Of a stretch of DNA of 64,000 bases, positions 34,880 through 46,508 are shown one piece after another. The number at the start of each line of letters is the position of its first letter. The stretch's first letter is position 1. The notes beneath the pieces were generated by a model that was given only the letters and a program-made list of their open reading frames with translations, searched no databases and had not been told where the DNA came from. This DNA comes from Echinostoma caproni (taxonomy: Eukaryota; Platyhelminthes; Trematoda; Plagiorchiida; Echinostomatidae), in NCBI GenBank assembly GCA_900618425.1, contig UZAN01039732.1, forward strand, positions 48,684 through 112,683. The letters run 5' to 3'. The position numbers were made by a program, and so were the translations under genes.

Positions 34880-35840
34880 CAGGAGCATACCATTCTTCAA
34901 TCAATGATTTGTGATAAGTGATTGACCCCCACTATCGTATATATTCTTTTGGAAGTTCAATAAAGCAACTGATTCTATGTGAATCAAATGTTGATGCAAA
35001 AGATACCTTCATTGACATTCCTCGATTTTCATCTAATAATTCGAGAAAAACATTTCACGTTTAGATAAATTCGAATTGCCCGACGGTTGTCCATGTTTTA
35101 TAATTAACACCAAATTCTTTACTAATAACTGTGAAGATTTTGTCTTAAGTAACCCATTCGTCATTGTTTACTTCGTTTTTTCTGGGATTAAGAAGGATTA
35201 TAATGCGGCAATCTATCTAACATTTGCAATAACTTGTATACGATAGTGGGATATAATCCCGGATTGCACGAAGTGCTCAGTTTTTGGGACTGTATTAAGT
35301 GGTGCTCAGATTAGGAGTGAATGTTCACCGCTACTTAAAACTCATTTGGGCATTCCCCATTCTGATGCGTTCCATTAAATCCCTCAATCTCGAGGACTTG
35401 TAAAAATATATGAGCATATATGTGTATTCGTTCATTCGTGGGTGAGCGTAAACTACTGAGAAATACCTTACATATAATGTTCGTTCAGAAATAATGTGAT
35501 CTATATTCGCTATTCGTGGACAGTAGCCTGTAAAATAAGAGTTCTACTGGCTTTTCGTTTCATAGCAGTCTATGATGATTGTTCGGCAGTCAATAGCTAT
35601 ACGCTGAAACTCACTACGAGAGGGGAATAAATGTACCACTTTGGAACACTCGTACCATATAAGAGCACATGAGGACTGACGTTTCGACCCAGTTACTTCA
35701 TTTGGAAATCTAATTTGGAGCCACCTGAACAGTTGTGAATTTGCGAAGCATCGAATCCTCAATCACAGTTTGAATAATAATATCAACGTAAGCGGGAGTA
35801 TTACTGGGGAAATTGGCAATTTGATTACCTGAATAAAACC
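34880..35840. other. No recognisable gene
   Basis: AT-rich. Only a 72-codon minus-strand frame (35544-35762) occurs, without a motif. Confidence 0.45.
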
Positions 35841-35847
35841 AAAACTA

Positions 35848-35965
35848 ACGTGAAAAGTGGCCAAGAGGGTGGTATGCTTGCTTTCTAGCTGTTAGGTCCT
35901 GAATTTGATTCTCAGTTTGATCGATAAATTCGCACTACTGCTAAAACCCAAGCAAGTCGAAACCG
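35848..35965 (+). repeat. tRNA-derived SINE, copy 2
   Basis: An A-box-like TGGCCAAGAGGGTGG near 35863 and a B-box half GTCCTGAATTTGATTCTCAG near 35906 have tRNA spacing. The T-arm half can pair (CTGA with TCAG). The next 45 bases (GATCGATAAATTCGCACTAC, then AAAACCCAAGC) match those downstream of the 13.33-kb copy. The head is better preserved here than in copy 1. Confidence 0.55.
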
Positions 35966-35969
35966 CGTT

Positions 35970-38655
35970 GCAGTGCTCTCTAATTTTTCAGTCTATGTCT
36001 CACATGCGTTTTAAACAATGAACATCACCACTCGCCGATGTGTTCGTTTAGGGGATGTGCTCATTTGTAGAGAAACACAATAGATCACTGTGAGTGAAAT
36101 AGAACGCAGAATTGTATTTTCTATTTGCTGACTTCTCAAGGATCAAGCGCACATACCGACGAATTTACCTGTCTAACCAGCGGATCTCATGCTGACCAAA
36201 TGATGTTCAATATAAAGTGCTCGCGAATGAAGAGAGAATCGAATGAGGATAGGACGTGAATCAGAACTTTAGCATTATCAAAGCTGCTGTTTTACAATGG
36301 TTTTCAATATTATGCTGAAACGAACGTCAAACGTTTGCCAGCTTTTTCGAGAAACGTGCTTTGCACTCATCTACTAAGTAGCGACCACCTAAACAGTATG
36401 TTTGCCGAAGGGAACGGAAAGGAAATTCAAAATGTAAACAATGATCAAATTCAGAGCATTCAAAGAGATTACATCACAAGAAAACATTTCTGTATGGATA
36501 TCCATATTAGTACCTAATTTGTTTTTATGCGACTTACTCACTTTTGGACTTCAGTGATTCTTCTAGGACACCTGGCAGAATAAATGCTGCTTACGAGTTC
36601 AAGGATAACTATCAGTTGCGTGAGTCATTTAAAACCGTCTCTGAATGTATGAAAGTCAGTCAATGTACGGAAAAACGTAAAAGTGAAGAAATACGGTTCC
36701 ATTAAATTGATTTACGTTTGTTTAATCTGTTTAACTCGTACTGCTTGAATGTCTAAACTGGATTGAGCACCATTTTTTCTGCTGCTGCTCCAGGTAATAT
36801 AATTCATATCACACTAAATAGGAAATTTGAATTGTATGTTGATGTCTGAATAATTTCAGGAGTTATTTGAAATATAATGCATCGGTTGCACAGATATTCG
36901 GGTTATTAAACACAAAATCTGTCCGATTTGACATATTTTGCTATGTGGTGTTTTGTGGAAGGTGTGTGTGATAACATGAAGTAGATAAGAGGATAAGAAA
37001 ACATGTTTGAAATTCCCTAACCGTTTCAGAGGTGTTAACCTCAGAAATTATTAATGTGAGCAACAGCAATCATCGGTTCATCTTTATATGTAGTTGTGGA
37101 AACTTTATAGGAATCGAATGCCTTCAAAAATATTATTGTGACAAGGTGCCTAGTTGATGGGTGTTACACAGGACTTGCCGGACCGAAAATTTTCTATTTA
37201 CCATTGGTGTGTGTGATTGTGTAGTTGTTTTTTCTATGGAAATCAGGATGCAAATCGTGTACTTAATATTGGCCTCATTAATGATCAGTCTTCACATCCA
37301 GAAACGTAAAAGGAATTTGCAGTCACTTGTTACATACCCTTAAATGCTTGGTCGTGTACTGGTACTGGTGACTGATGTCAACAAGGTGTGCACAGATAAT
37401 CCTGAAGAAGAACCCTGACTGACCGTGATTAAGCCAGTTTAGGTGATTCTGCTCCCATGACAGATACCTTTCGACTCTTGCGACCAAAGTGCAAGGCTGA
37501 ACAGATAGAAGGGGATAGACTACCATGATAACAGTCAACTTGAAATATATTCTTCCCCTATGATTTTCAAGGGTGAACATGTGGATGAGCGAGGCAATTC
37601 TTAAATTTAGATGTGGACCTTACAACTGCGCTACAAGCCATCGTGAAAATGTTTCGGTACAACCTAGACCGGATAACCACTTTTTAGGAAGCAAGGTCGA
37701 GGAGTTGTAACCCAGCTTTGAGTAAACCTGATTGACAGATTTTCTTAGTCATCAATCCACAAATTACTGTGAATGGTATTTGTCTTTTTCGACAGGAGTC
37801 AAATGAACCGTTGTTCATTTGACTTCTGACTATGGGGTCAGCAGCACGCCAACGAAATAAATATGAAAGGCCTCTACATTTTCTTCTTTGAAGGTACACA
37901 AATATCAGTGGAATCAAACTTCGTAGTAAATATGTCGTATCAAAAATTTCGTCAGCTTCGTAGAAAGTGTTTTCAATAAAGTGATAAAAGATGTAAATAA
38001 ATATACTACCTTTCCTCGCATTAAGTATTCCACTCTCAGAAATGAGATAATGTGCTAAAATGAGGCCTCAGGGAGAGTTCATAAGACGTAGGTCTGACAC
38101 ACCCTAAATTCAATACACTATGAAGGTTAAAAAAGTTGATTTCACTAAAGAAGTGGAACTGAAAGATTTATTGGAGTAATTGTAGGTCGTCATGGTTCCT
38201 GTCAACGATTTAGGTGTATGAAGTGCATTTGGTGAAGCACAGTTTGGCTGAAAATAATTATGATCGATAATTGCTTTAATTGATATAGTAAGTTGATCTG
38301 GTATATTGGTCATAACTGATGGGTAAATCTATTGTAATAACTTGAACTAATCAAAAAGCTAATAATAAGTTGTGCTATTAACCATGCATATATAATATAT
38401 ATATTTGTCTACCACCGACTGTTTTCAACGCACACAAATATCGTGATTGAAACGTTGTACGTTGCTTTTCACATTTCCAAATTCAAATTCTAGAGTGCAC
38501 TTTATTCATTCAATGTAGATAGAATTTCCAGTTAAAAAAATGTTATTGCTTTTTGCTTGGGCATTGTACGCTATTAAAAATGAGCTTTAAGATATGACAA
38601 ATAGTAAATGAGATGATAATGAATCGGACACCGAGAACGCGTAAAAAATAAGAAA
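35970..38655. other. AT-rich sequence, nothing recognised
   Basis: No open frame exceeds 85 codons and none has a motif. A short (AT)n tract lies at about 38388-38405. The right end may include the 3' tail of the CR1-like element, whose stop codon is at about 38673. Confidence 0.5.
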
Positions 38656-38672
38656 AATGTCTACGTGGAAAT

Positions 38673-39218
38673 TTACATTAGACTGTGCATAAGTCCGTTT
38701 GATATTCGCTCCTTAGAAACCAAAAAGCGTGAAAGGTTAGGTACAATGGAGTTGTGAAAAGCAGTGGTACGAGTATATAAAGGTTTAAATTTATGGCGGG
38801 TGACAGAAATTGAAATGGAGGTAGAAAGAGCTGTTTGTAAGGGATGTGACGCATCGTACAAGATGGAGTCACGCAGACAGTCACACGCATTCAGGTCTTG
38901 GTTGACAATGAAATCAACCAGCTCCTCATAAGATACAGCTCCATATCTAGAGATGCTTTTCAGAGAGCGTCTAATTAATATGAAATCCTTTGACAGTAAA
39001 CCGGGAAAGATAACGGAAGAGCAGTAGGTCCAGTGACATAAAACGCATGAGAAAATGAATTTGGAAATGATGTACAATAGCATCCTCAGATACCGAAGGC
39101 GTGAAATATAAAAGGTAAAATTTCTGACTTTAAGAAATGTTTGATCTACGTGATAGGACCATGGGAGGTCAGCAGACATGAAACCTACAAGATATTTGAA
39201 GTATTGACCCTTCAACAT
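38673..39218 (-). pseudogene. CR1-like ORF2, C-terminal region
   Basis: 181 codons open from ATG to stop, the longest gap-free frame in the window. It starts in the post-catalytic palm (ADLPWSYHVDQTFLKVRNF) and contains the conserved C-terminal segment with CVLCHWTYCSSVIFPGLLSK. It ends in the thumb-like tail (KPLYTRTTAFHNSIVPN). It is out of frame with the YADD part just upstream, so the ORF is a relic fragment rather than a separate gene. Confidence 0.85.
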
Positions 39219-39526
39219 TTAAGCTATTGATCAATATATTGGGAACAGATGATCCAGAAAGGGTTGTTGCCTACGGTCAATGGAAAACAAAACGTCAATG
39301 CAGTTGTTGGGGTTTAAAGAAAGTTTAACACCAGCGAACCATTCAGAAATGGAACTTATGGCTGATTGAACGGGGTTAGTTGATGGGTTGTTGTTGTGAG
39401 ATGCACCACCAACTACTATATCATCGGCATATTTAAAAGTGAAAACATTTGGGGTGACTGGCGAATTTTGGATATAAAAAGAGAACAGAAAAAGGGATAA
39501 AATTACACCCTGCCTTACACCCTGGT

Positions 39527-40440
39527 TTACAGTAACAGTAGAAGACCTAATACCATCGGGACAAGTGAATTCTCGTCGGTCGGTAAAATATGTGGCGGGA
39601 GATTATTTCGCCGTAACAGTGTCAATAGGATGTTTCTGTCGACAGGGTTTAAAGCGTTCGTGTAGTCCAAGAAACAAACGTGAAAAATGATGTGTTTTTG
39701 GTCTATAGTTGATAAAATAGAATGTATAAGACAAGCAACCGCATCTAAGGTAGAGTGATGCTTACAATAAGCAAATTGATTGGAATCACGAAAATCAAGA
39801 TCAGAGGATATGTGCTTAATTATAATACACTCATAAGTCTTAAGTAATAGTGAAGATGAGGCAATAGGTCGAAACTCACTCTTTTCCTTCTCTGGTACTG
39901 GAGTGATAGGCACATCACGCCATGTGTTAACTACTCATCCTTCTGACAGACATGTAATAAAGATATCTGAAACTGTTTGTGCGAGGTGGTTTTAAGGACC
40001 ACTGGGGATAACCCGTCAGAACCAGCGGGCTTATTTCCATTGAAAGTATTTAACTTATTTGAAACTTGTTTTATTGCTACAGGCACAGGAAGGTGGAAAT
40101 CAAGTGACGTTGTGTTTGGACTCGGTAAACCTTGCACAACGTTTTTCATTGAAGCAAATGATTTGTTGATATCACTTGAGACTGTAGTACGTAACGTTGA
40201 ACGACCACAGAGCAACTTCAGTCCGTTCAAAAGCTGAAGGCAGGGTTTGACTCCCAGAACGGTGTCAGCATACAATTGATTGAGATGTGCTATCTTGCTT
40301 CTGATGGGAAGGTTGACAGATTTGACCGTCAGTTTATCTACTGAGCGATGCACCCTTTCTTTCAGCCTTCGTAACAATTTCAGTCTATCCGAGATGAAGC
40401 TGTTGGGCTGTAGATGACTTCTTTCCTGAGGGCAGCACAC
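39527..40440 (-). pseudogene. CR1-like ORF2, linker and RT fingers
   Basis: Two open frames, 39931-40440 (169 codons) and 39527-39913 (128 codons), are separated by a stop or frameshift at 39914-39930. The first holds the linker between endonuclease and RT, ending with NKLNTFNGNKPAGSDGLSPV, the familiar K.P.G.DG block. The second begins PVPEKEKSEFRPIA (the RPI block). It continues to DSNQFAYCKHHSTLDAVACL (the Q.A...STxDA block) and FLDYTNALNPVDRNIL, where the first catalytic aspartate motif FxDYxxAF reads FLDYTNAL. It is a relic. Confidence 0.9.
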
Positions 40441-41304
40441 ATCGTAATAGTTCAGTAATTGATAAGGTTCTCACAGAAGACTGAAATATCAGGATCGAAG
40501 AGTTGTTGTAAGTCCGTACCGCCAACCATAGATTTTAACTCCATCCAATAGGTCAGATGATTTTGTCGTAAACTTATCTTACGTGCATCGTTCTTCATCA
40601 GGATTTGTTGCTTGCAATTAAGATATATTGTAGGTAAAACTTTAATCAGACAGTGATTGGAATTGCCTACTGGTGCACCTTTAAAGGCACGGAAAAAGTG
40701 GTTCGTTAACGAAAAAGTGGCTCAAGGAGGCATCATTTGGAGTGGAAAAAGTAACAATGTTCTGAGGGGACATAAGTGTGTAAAAACTCACATCATATGT
40801 GTAGAAATTGCCAGCAACGGTGAATACAGATGTGTCAGATTTCTCCAACATGATTAGATAGAATACATTCAGGAATGTAGACAACTCCCTAGGAGTACAT
40901 TCAGGAGTGATTTACAGGTTTGGAAAGATGATCAAAGAGTGACGCAGGAGAAAGCATCGTTTACATTCTACAGAAATACAAGAAATGTTTTGTGTGCAGT
41001 GAGTAAATATGCATTTGATGGAGTTACACCACGATGTCGCACCTGAGTGATGACGCCTCCACCTTTAGTTTTCCTTCCTGGAGGTCTATCCACTTGAAAT
41101 GAATGTTAGCCTTCAATGTGAACTAATTCGTCCTCGACGGATTCTTGTCACCAAGATTTTTGGAAAAGTCACACACCCTTTGGATTACTCACCGTATTGA
41201 ATGAGAAGACCGATGTCCGATAGCTTAGCAAGAATTCAGCAGACATTCGATGACAAAATGATCGGAAAACCAATGCTCTTCAGGTTTCGATGCTCAAGTG
41301 CTTC

Positions 41305-42430
41305 TTTCCAACCAGTGCGATGATTTTTCCCTTTGCCATGTGAATTTTTGGTGATCCTTTTGACCTTATTTCTCAAAAAAAACAGAAAAAGCACGTAAGG
41401 ACGCTTCGTTGATATATTCCACGGATACTCGTACGGGAATTAAACTGAGCGCGTTGTAGGTTATCATTGAGGTCACCGAACTTGATACAAAAGTATATAC
41501 CGAGGTTGTTTGTAATGAAAAAAAAACAAAGCTGCAGCAATAACAAAAATGACACGGCTAATTTCAAAGGCCCCGCCATAGTTAGTTTTTCAATAGGACA
41601 CGAGGTTGCTGAATATAATAATTCTGTAGTTCTCCACGTCTCGGTCATATCGGGTGGTCTCCTTACTTAGTTGGGACACGTGAATGTATTTTAATGTGTT
41701 AGTTTGCATTTCTGTCAGGATATTACTGAACATATTTATGTATCGCTCATTTTTGGCGTCATTAGTTTCAACCGATTTAGCGAAGGAGCCAATCTGTTTT
41801 TGTCAATTTGCAGAAATTGATAACTTCCGTAACGGTCTGGAGTTTCGCTTATCTCCTGCATAAATTTATTCACACTATACAAAATGGTGTGTTCAAACCT
41901 TTGCTCGAATAGGGTCAAATCTGATCATTTTGATTTTAATGTGCTTTAACATGTTCTGAATAATGCAATTACAACCAGTAGTGAAACTAATCAGACTTCC
42001 GTGACCCTTTTCATAACAGTATTTTCTAATTGGTAGTCACTGCTCAGATAAACAGTTATTTTAGGCCTTATGCAGTTCGACTGGGTCAGTATCTCTGTTA
42101 GAAATAAACAAAATCATTTTCACTCTTAGGCAAGCTTAGTGACTCGCAGATTTTTCGGCATCGACGAAATTTCACGTTGCACGACCTATTTTCATCGAAC
42201 TTCGTCAGTGGTTTTCACTGACGGAATGTTAACTTTCTGTGCTTATTGATATCCGTGGAGTAGAATGAGTTCGAAATTGTTCTTCATGAATTCAGATTTT
42301 TGACTTGTTACTTTAAACTATTATTGATGATCTTCTGATGGGATTTTCAAAATAATGTTTTCGGGTGTCTGTTGGAGTCATTTTGTTGAGAACATTACAT
42401 TTATGTTTATCCAGTTTTTCCCTTAGTTTG
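41305..42430. other. No recognisable gene
   Basis: Short frames only. A compact perfect hairpin lies at 42203-42223 and is listed separately. Confidence 0.45.
42201..42225. other. Perfect 8-bp hairpin
   Basis: CGTCAGTG (42203-42210) and CACTGACG (42216-42223) pair perfectly around a GTTTT loop. One wobble pair and one A-T pair outside extend the stem to ten. No gene context explains it. Confidence 0.6.
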
Positions 42431-42437
42431 GCAATAA

Positions 42438-43348
42438 TTGTTCTTAAGAGGAAAATGGGTGTTTGGTGGATTATATTTCATAAAATCTCAGATTGTTTTC
42501 GAAAAATCAATAATGCATAGCAAATTGGCTCTTCTTGCCGATCACTTGTTAGTAGTTTGTCCTTTTGTGGACCAAGATGGGTGTAATAAAGCTCGAAATG
42601 CAGTCGTTGCAACTAAATAATCTGAATTGGTGTATATTTCCTTTATTCACTCATTCCTCTGTTTGTTTCAATATTTCTGAACGTGATCCGGAAGCAATAT
42701 TCGTTCTAGCAGTTTGGATATTTATTCATGGAATTTGTGATTTACTTTTTTAAGCTACTTTACTTTAGATGATTTTTCCCTGGGTTATCGATACTTTAGT
42801 GATTATGATTATTTCCAAGAATGCTCTTTTTAGTTGTTCTTCTATATCCATCATTTTGAACGCCGAATTATAAAGGGTGTGGTTGATGAAGATTTACCTT
42901 CTTTAACTTCGAATTCTTCAATGTGACAGACGTATCATTAACCTAATTCAACCGATGTTCCCGCCTGAATTTTGATAGTGCGTTCTTGTTTGATATCTTC
43001 CCCGCAGCTTAATCAAGGAATTTGCATACAAAAAATACCATCGGCCTCTCTCGTAATTGTTTCCATAGTTTTTTCCATGTTTTCAGTGTCTGCAAACACA
43101 GTTTCAGTGCCACACAACCTGAGGATCGTAGCAGGGGCTGTTTTGGTGGTCGTTGCTTTATTAGTTCCCGAAACGTAGAACTTTCCAGATCTCAGTCGAT
43201 CGAAGTGAACAGTTCATCAACGGAGAATATAGTTTCATCGTCGTGTATGCAGACCGTTTTCAGCTTGTCTAATATATGCTTCAGATTGAGTTTGCCATAT
43301 TCGTGTTATCACATTTTCGTTGACAATTCTTTTGTGGATGATCGTTAG
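42438..43348 (+). CDS. Cluster of coding-like open frames, possible exons, unassigned
   Basis: Three plus-strand stretches have coding-like codon choice: 42438-42620, 42565-42753 (ending in a hydrophobic FVLAVWIFIHGICDLLF) and 42972-43348. In the last, two overlapping frames are both open for 69 and 108 codons. A good acceptor, GATATCTTCCCCGCAG, ends near 43009. I could not join them by consistent splice phases, and no family was recognised. Random open sequence is an alternative for each one taken singly. Confidence 0.2.
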
Positions 43349-43580
43349 ATGGATTCAATCGGTCACAGCAGGATTCCATCCTTGGGTCTGTTTGACGGTT
43401 CATAACACCGTGTGATTAGGAGTCATTAAGCTGTACACAATTTATGCAGTGAAACATTTGTGGAAAGCATTTTAATTCATTTCCACAAAGTAATATTTTA
43501 TGACAATTAATCCATTTTTCGGGAGTAAATTGACTCTGTTTTGCGATTTTCCTTTATATTGAAATTTTCAAAGATTCCGC

Positions 43581-43605
43581 AGTCTCACAATTTCAACATG
43601 AGACT
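43581..43605. other. 7-bp inverted repeat beside a polyadenylation-like signal
   Basis: AGTCTCA (43581-43587) pairs with TGAGACT (43599-43605) around an 11-base loop. It immediately follows the AATAAA of the minus-strand candidate exon. Confidence 0.5.
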
Positions 43606-43613
43606 TTATTCAG

Positions 43614-43766
43614 CTAAAAAGCAACTTGAGCAGTGTCCGCTTCATTTGCCTTAACGTGCATGTGCATTGTGTAAAACGTGTGCATAACTGCGATCATCAT
43701 ACATCTGCAAAATATCTTTTTACCCTCTGGGTCTTTGACTACTTCATCGGTGGCGTATGGTCCATA
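43614..43766 (-). CDS. Possible short terminal exon with polyadenylation signal
   Basis: On the minus strand 50 codons run from a possible acceptor (AG at 43768-43767) to TAG at 43616-43614. The stop is followed within about ten bases by AATAAA. The peptide looks like real protein (YATDEVVKDPEGKKIF, then HVKANEADTAQVAF). Upstream, in another frame, a 93-codon frame (43744-44025) is also open, so a frameshift or intron may divide one gene. The acceptor is weak and the family unknown. Confidence 0.27.
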   Translation of the reverse strand, partial: YGPYATDEVVKDPEGKKIFCRCMMIAVMHTFYTMHMHVKANEADTAQVAF

Positions 43767-45486
43767 CTCCGCGGCAGTGTTTTATAACGAAGGAATTTTC
43801 GAATTCAGTTGACTGTTTATCGGCGCTGACTGAATGACTAGCGGGAGTGGCATATCCAAGGCTTAAGATCTCATCTCTTTTGGTGATCAGACTTCTGTAA
43901 AACGAAATTGTAATTGTTCTAATACCGAATACTCGACAGCTTGTCCTGCGAGACGAGATGTTTTCTGAATCGTGACCCATTGGATGAAACCTTCGGCAAA
44001 AAGGACTTATCACCAAGCGCTTCAATTGCCCGTGAAGGTAGTTATTAGCTTCTTGTTTCTACAACTGTTCGGTCTCAGCTTTTTCAAGCGACACAGTAAA
44101 TATACCTCTTGCGGATGCAATTTTCTACCACGTTATTTAATCATCGTTCTGATGAACAGTGGTCCACGTTTTACGCAGGTTCATTCATGTGCGTACAGTA
44201 CAGAATCATATAGTTAAATACAACACAACGTAATTGTTCGCAGTGTGCTTTGTACAGTTATTTTGATGTTCACTGAGCCGAATATCACAACAGCTCTATC
44301 GGTAACCTCGTTGCGAACTATTATGACAATGTGCTTACATATTTGACGTATTGTATCGGTTTGATGCCAAACAGTAAAAAGGCAGATTAATGTCTATCTC
44401 GTTTTCAAATTACTTCATCAGGTGCGTCTTTCAAAAAGACAAATAAACAAATTGATGCCATTATTATTTTTCAATATTTGATTACCTTTCTTATTACCTA
44501 AGCAACTGACGACTACCGATTGTGCATACAACGTTATCTAAAGATGAATAATTACTCAATCGCTCCTTACAAAAATAATGTGAACAACTGAAATCCAAAA
44601 GCCAATGAACAACCGCATATTCCGCGTATTTTCCTCTCTTGTTCTGTATATGACAAAACATTCATGACTGATGTATTAGTGGGTATCATTTTCACCTAAC
44701 CTCTTTTGGATGCTCTAAATCCTTGTGATTTCAAGTGTTTATTTTCAAAAGCAATTTTGCAATGTGTTCTATAGCATCATGTCTCATTGTTTATCATTTT
44801 TCACATCTATAAAACGTTGTTCATCCTTCGGAGATTGATTTAAGTTTCAAAAGTGTTCATACTTTTTACAGACGTATGGTCTGTCAGTGTTTCTAGTCAA
44901 ATTGTCGCAGTATTTTACTATTTAAAGCCAAAACTAATTCCTGCATTCTATCCACACTTTGTCACATATTTCTATTTTCTCTGTCCTCAGCTTTTATTTA
45001 GAGGATTGATACAACAGCTTTTGCCTTGAAAAGAGAAATTACAAAAACATTAGTAAATTACCAAACGATTTATATCTTGTTTTCCATTATTGACCAGGAT
45101 CAATTTGAATGGCGCTGTTTTAAAATTGAAGTCCTATACAGCTTATCTTTACTATTTGATCTAATAATAAAATGCATTTATTGTTGAAAATTGTTTGGAG
45201 ATGTTTTTTCATAATGATTTATTATCCCAAAATTTTTATCTCTCGTTTTGTGTCTATATTCACTCCTAATTCTAATTTCAACGTTAGTCCAATGGGTGTG
45301 GAGAGCAACTCACGCTCTGAAGTTAGCATCACAACGTGATGATATTCTTGTTCAAAAAAGTGCCGGATAACAAACATATTTGTGCGTTTTCGGCATTCAA
45401 TAAATAAACTGTTATTTATGATGACGATTCCGACCAAGTGTAGGCAAAATCAACCAAGCGACTGTAATCATCCCTCAGTTTTCAGT
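43767..45486. other. Mostly unassigned AT-rich sequence
   Basis: Apart from the open frames at 43744-44025 (minus) and 43972-44217 (plus), which overlap head-to-head and lack motifs, nothing was recognised. Confidence 0.4.
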
Positions 45487-45732
45487 TAGACGTTGATTTA
45501 GCAAAACGATTTGATGCACCAGACTGGTGTCCGTAGCATGTCTGGTTTTTCGAATCATAAAATTTATCTTTATGCCGAATCAGTTTATCAAACCAAAACA
45601 TTATCCAAACGGGATTCTGTAACAAATTGGGCAAATCTGTTGGTTGATTGTAGTGTGCTATTAGATATTTTCTGTGAATTTTCCAGTGAATGGAATGTAA
45701 AACGAAAAAATAATTCCCTTTCCAACATTTAA
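45486..45732 (+). CDS. Possible exon, first of a plus-strand cluster
   Basis: A good acceptor, CATCCCTCAGTTTTCAG, ends at 45485. A 73-codon frame from 45511 to 45732 has coding-like codon choice (NHKIYLYAESVYQTKTLSKR, then WANLLVDCSVLLDIFCEFSSEW). It is out of frame with the first 16 codons after the acceptor. A later AG at 45501 could serve instead. No domain was recognised. It precedes two further coding-like stretches on the same strand. Confidence 0.27.
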
Positions 45733-45886
45733 AACATACATTGAAAGAGATTTTGCGGTGTGTATTGTGTTGTTATCTATTGAAATATAAGGTACAAATA
45801 TATTTTTCTGACTGTAGAACCTGGGTCGAGAGTGGCCTTGTGGTTTTGCTTCCACGCGTATTAAAATAGAGAAGCTAGGCAGAATT

Positions 45887-46069
45887 GTGTTTCTTGAGTT
45901 GGGTAGTAACTGGCATTATTTTACCGTCGTCAATAGATATATAACGATAACTAGCATGTTTTGTCAGTCAAGGACTCTAGCTTTCAGCTGTAACAAAATA
46001 AACTCCACTTTTATCTTCTCAACACGTGTTTTTGATGCAATCTGGTTGGAGAGGTGGGTGATTTCTTGA
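45887..46069 (+). CDS. Possible exon in the plus-strand cluster
   Basis: 60 open codons with coding-like choice (ITSMFCQSRTLAFSCNKINS, then FIFSTRVFDAIWLERW). They end at GAGAGGTGGGTGA, where GTGGGT could be a donor. There is an AG at 45879-45880 upstream. Function unknown. Confidence 0.22.
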   Translation: MFLELGSNWHYFTVVNRYITITSMFCQSRTLAFSCNKINSTFIFSTRVFDAIWLERWVIS

Positions 46070-46172
46070 AAAATGCTAGTCAAGACTAAAACTGAGAGAG
46101 ATTTTAATCGCTTATGAATCTAAAATTTCTCGGAAATAGATCCTTAATATAGGAGTTCGTTCATTTATTTAA

Positions 46173-46325
46173 AAATATGCTTCCCTTTTGTCCTGGTTTA
46201 TTGTTAATGCTGCATCACGGGATAAATATTTTAACCATTTACGAACGTTTAGTCTATTGAGATTAAATTATGCACTGCAATTTTCTTCCGTACAGGAATA
46301 TTATCTTCTGCTGACATATTCCATC
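46173..46325 (+). CDS. Possible exon ending at a GTAAGT donor
   Basis: The frame is open from 46173 and continues past the donor to TAG at 46476. A GTAAGTT donor follows at 46326. Peptide pieces include SWFIVNAASRDKYFNHLRTF and QEYYLLLTYSI. If the donor is not used, the frame reads on through TDWLFEKYNEKLRIMPDKRN. The stretch has the third-position bias of worm exons. No family match. Confidence 0.3.
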
Positions 46326-46508
46326 GTAAGTTGTTTACTAGTAAATCGTTTTTCAGCCACACAATATACCGATTGGTTGTTTGAAAAATATAACGAAAAA
46401 TTGCGTATCATGCCTGATAAACGAAATTTCTTGAACAAATTTCAAGTCGTCTTCAATTTGTTCAGTTTGATGCCATAGAGGTGCACTGTTTTTGCTGCTT
46501 TGCTTCAG

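Larger units (their letters stand above)
38660..41300 (-). mobile_element. CR1-like non-LTR retrotransposon, copy A
   Basis: A 5'-truncated element on the minus strand. From its 5' side: endonuclease pieces RPPGRKTKGGGV (41051-41090) and GAPVGNSNHCLI (40645-40675), the APE-endonuclease C-terminal motif in which the usual SDH reads SNH. Then come an ORF with the linker (39931-40440), RT fingers (VPEKEKSEFRPIASSSLLLK, 39527-39913) and FKYADDIVVGG with YADD at 39420-39431. Last is a C-terminal region (38673-39218). The gene is in at least four frames. Such elements copy RNA into DNA at an endonuclease nick. The wording fits the CR1/Jockey group. No poly(A) or simple-repeat tail was fixed, but AATAAAG lies about 150 bp downstream of the stop. 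Confidence 0.9.

Noticed and set aside
39977..40237. 86-codon plus-strand frame
   Set aside because: Antisense shadow of the CR1-like linker.
44395..44425. Minus-strand CTGATGAAG...GAAA resembling a hammerhead core
   Set aside because: Stem II would need A-U and G-U pairs only, and no stem III/closing stem I is present.
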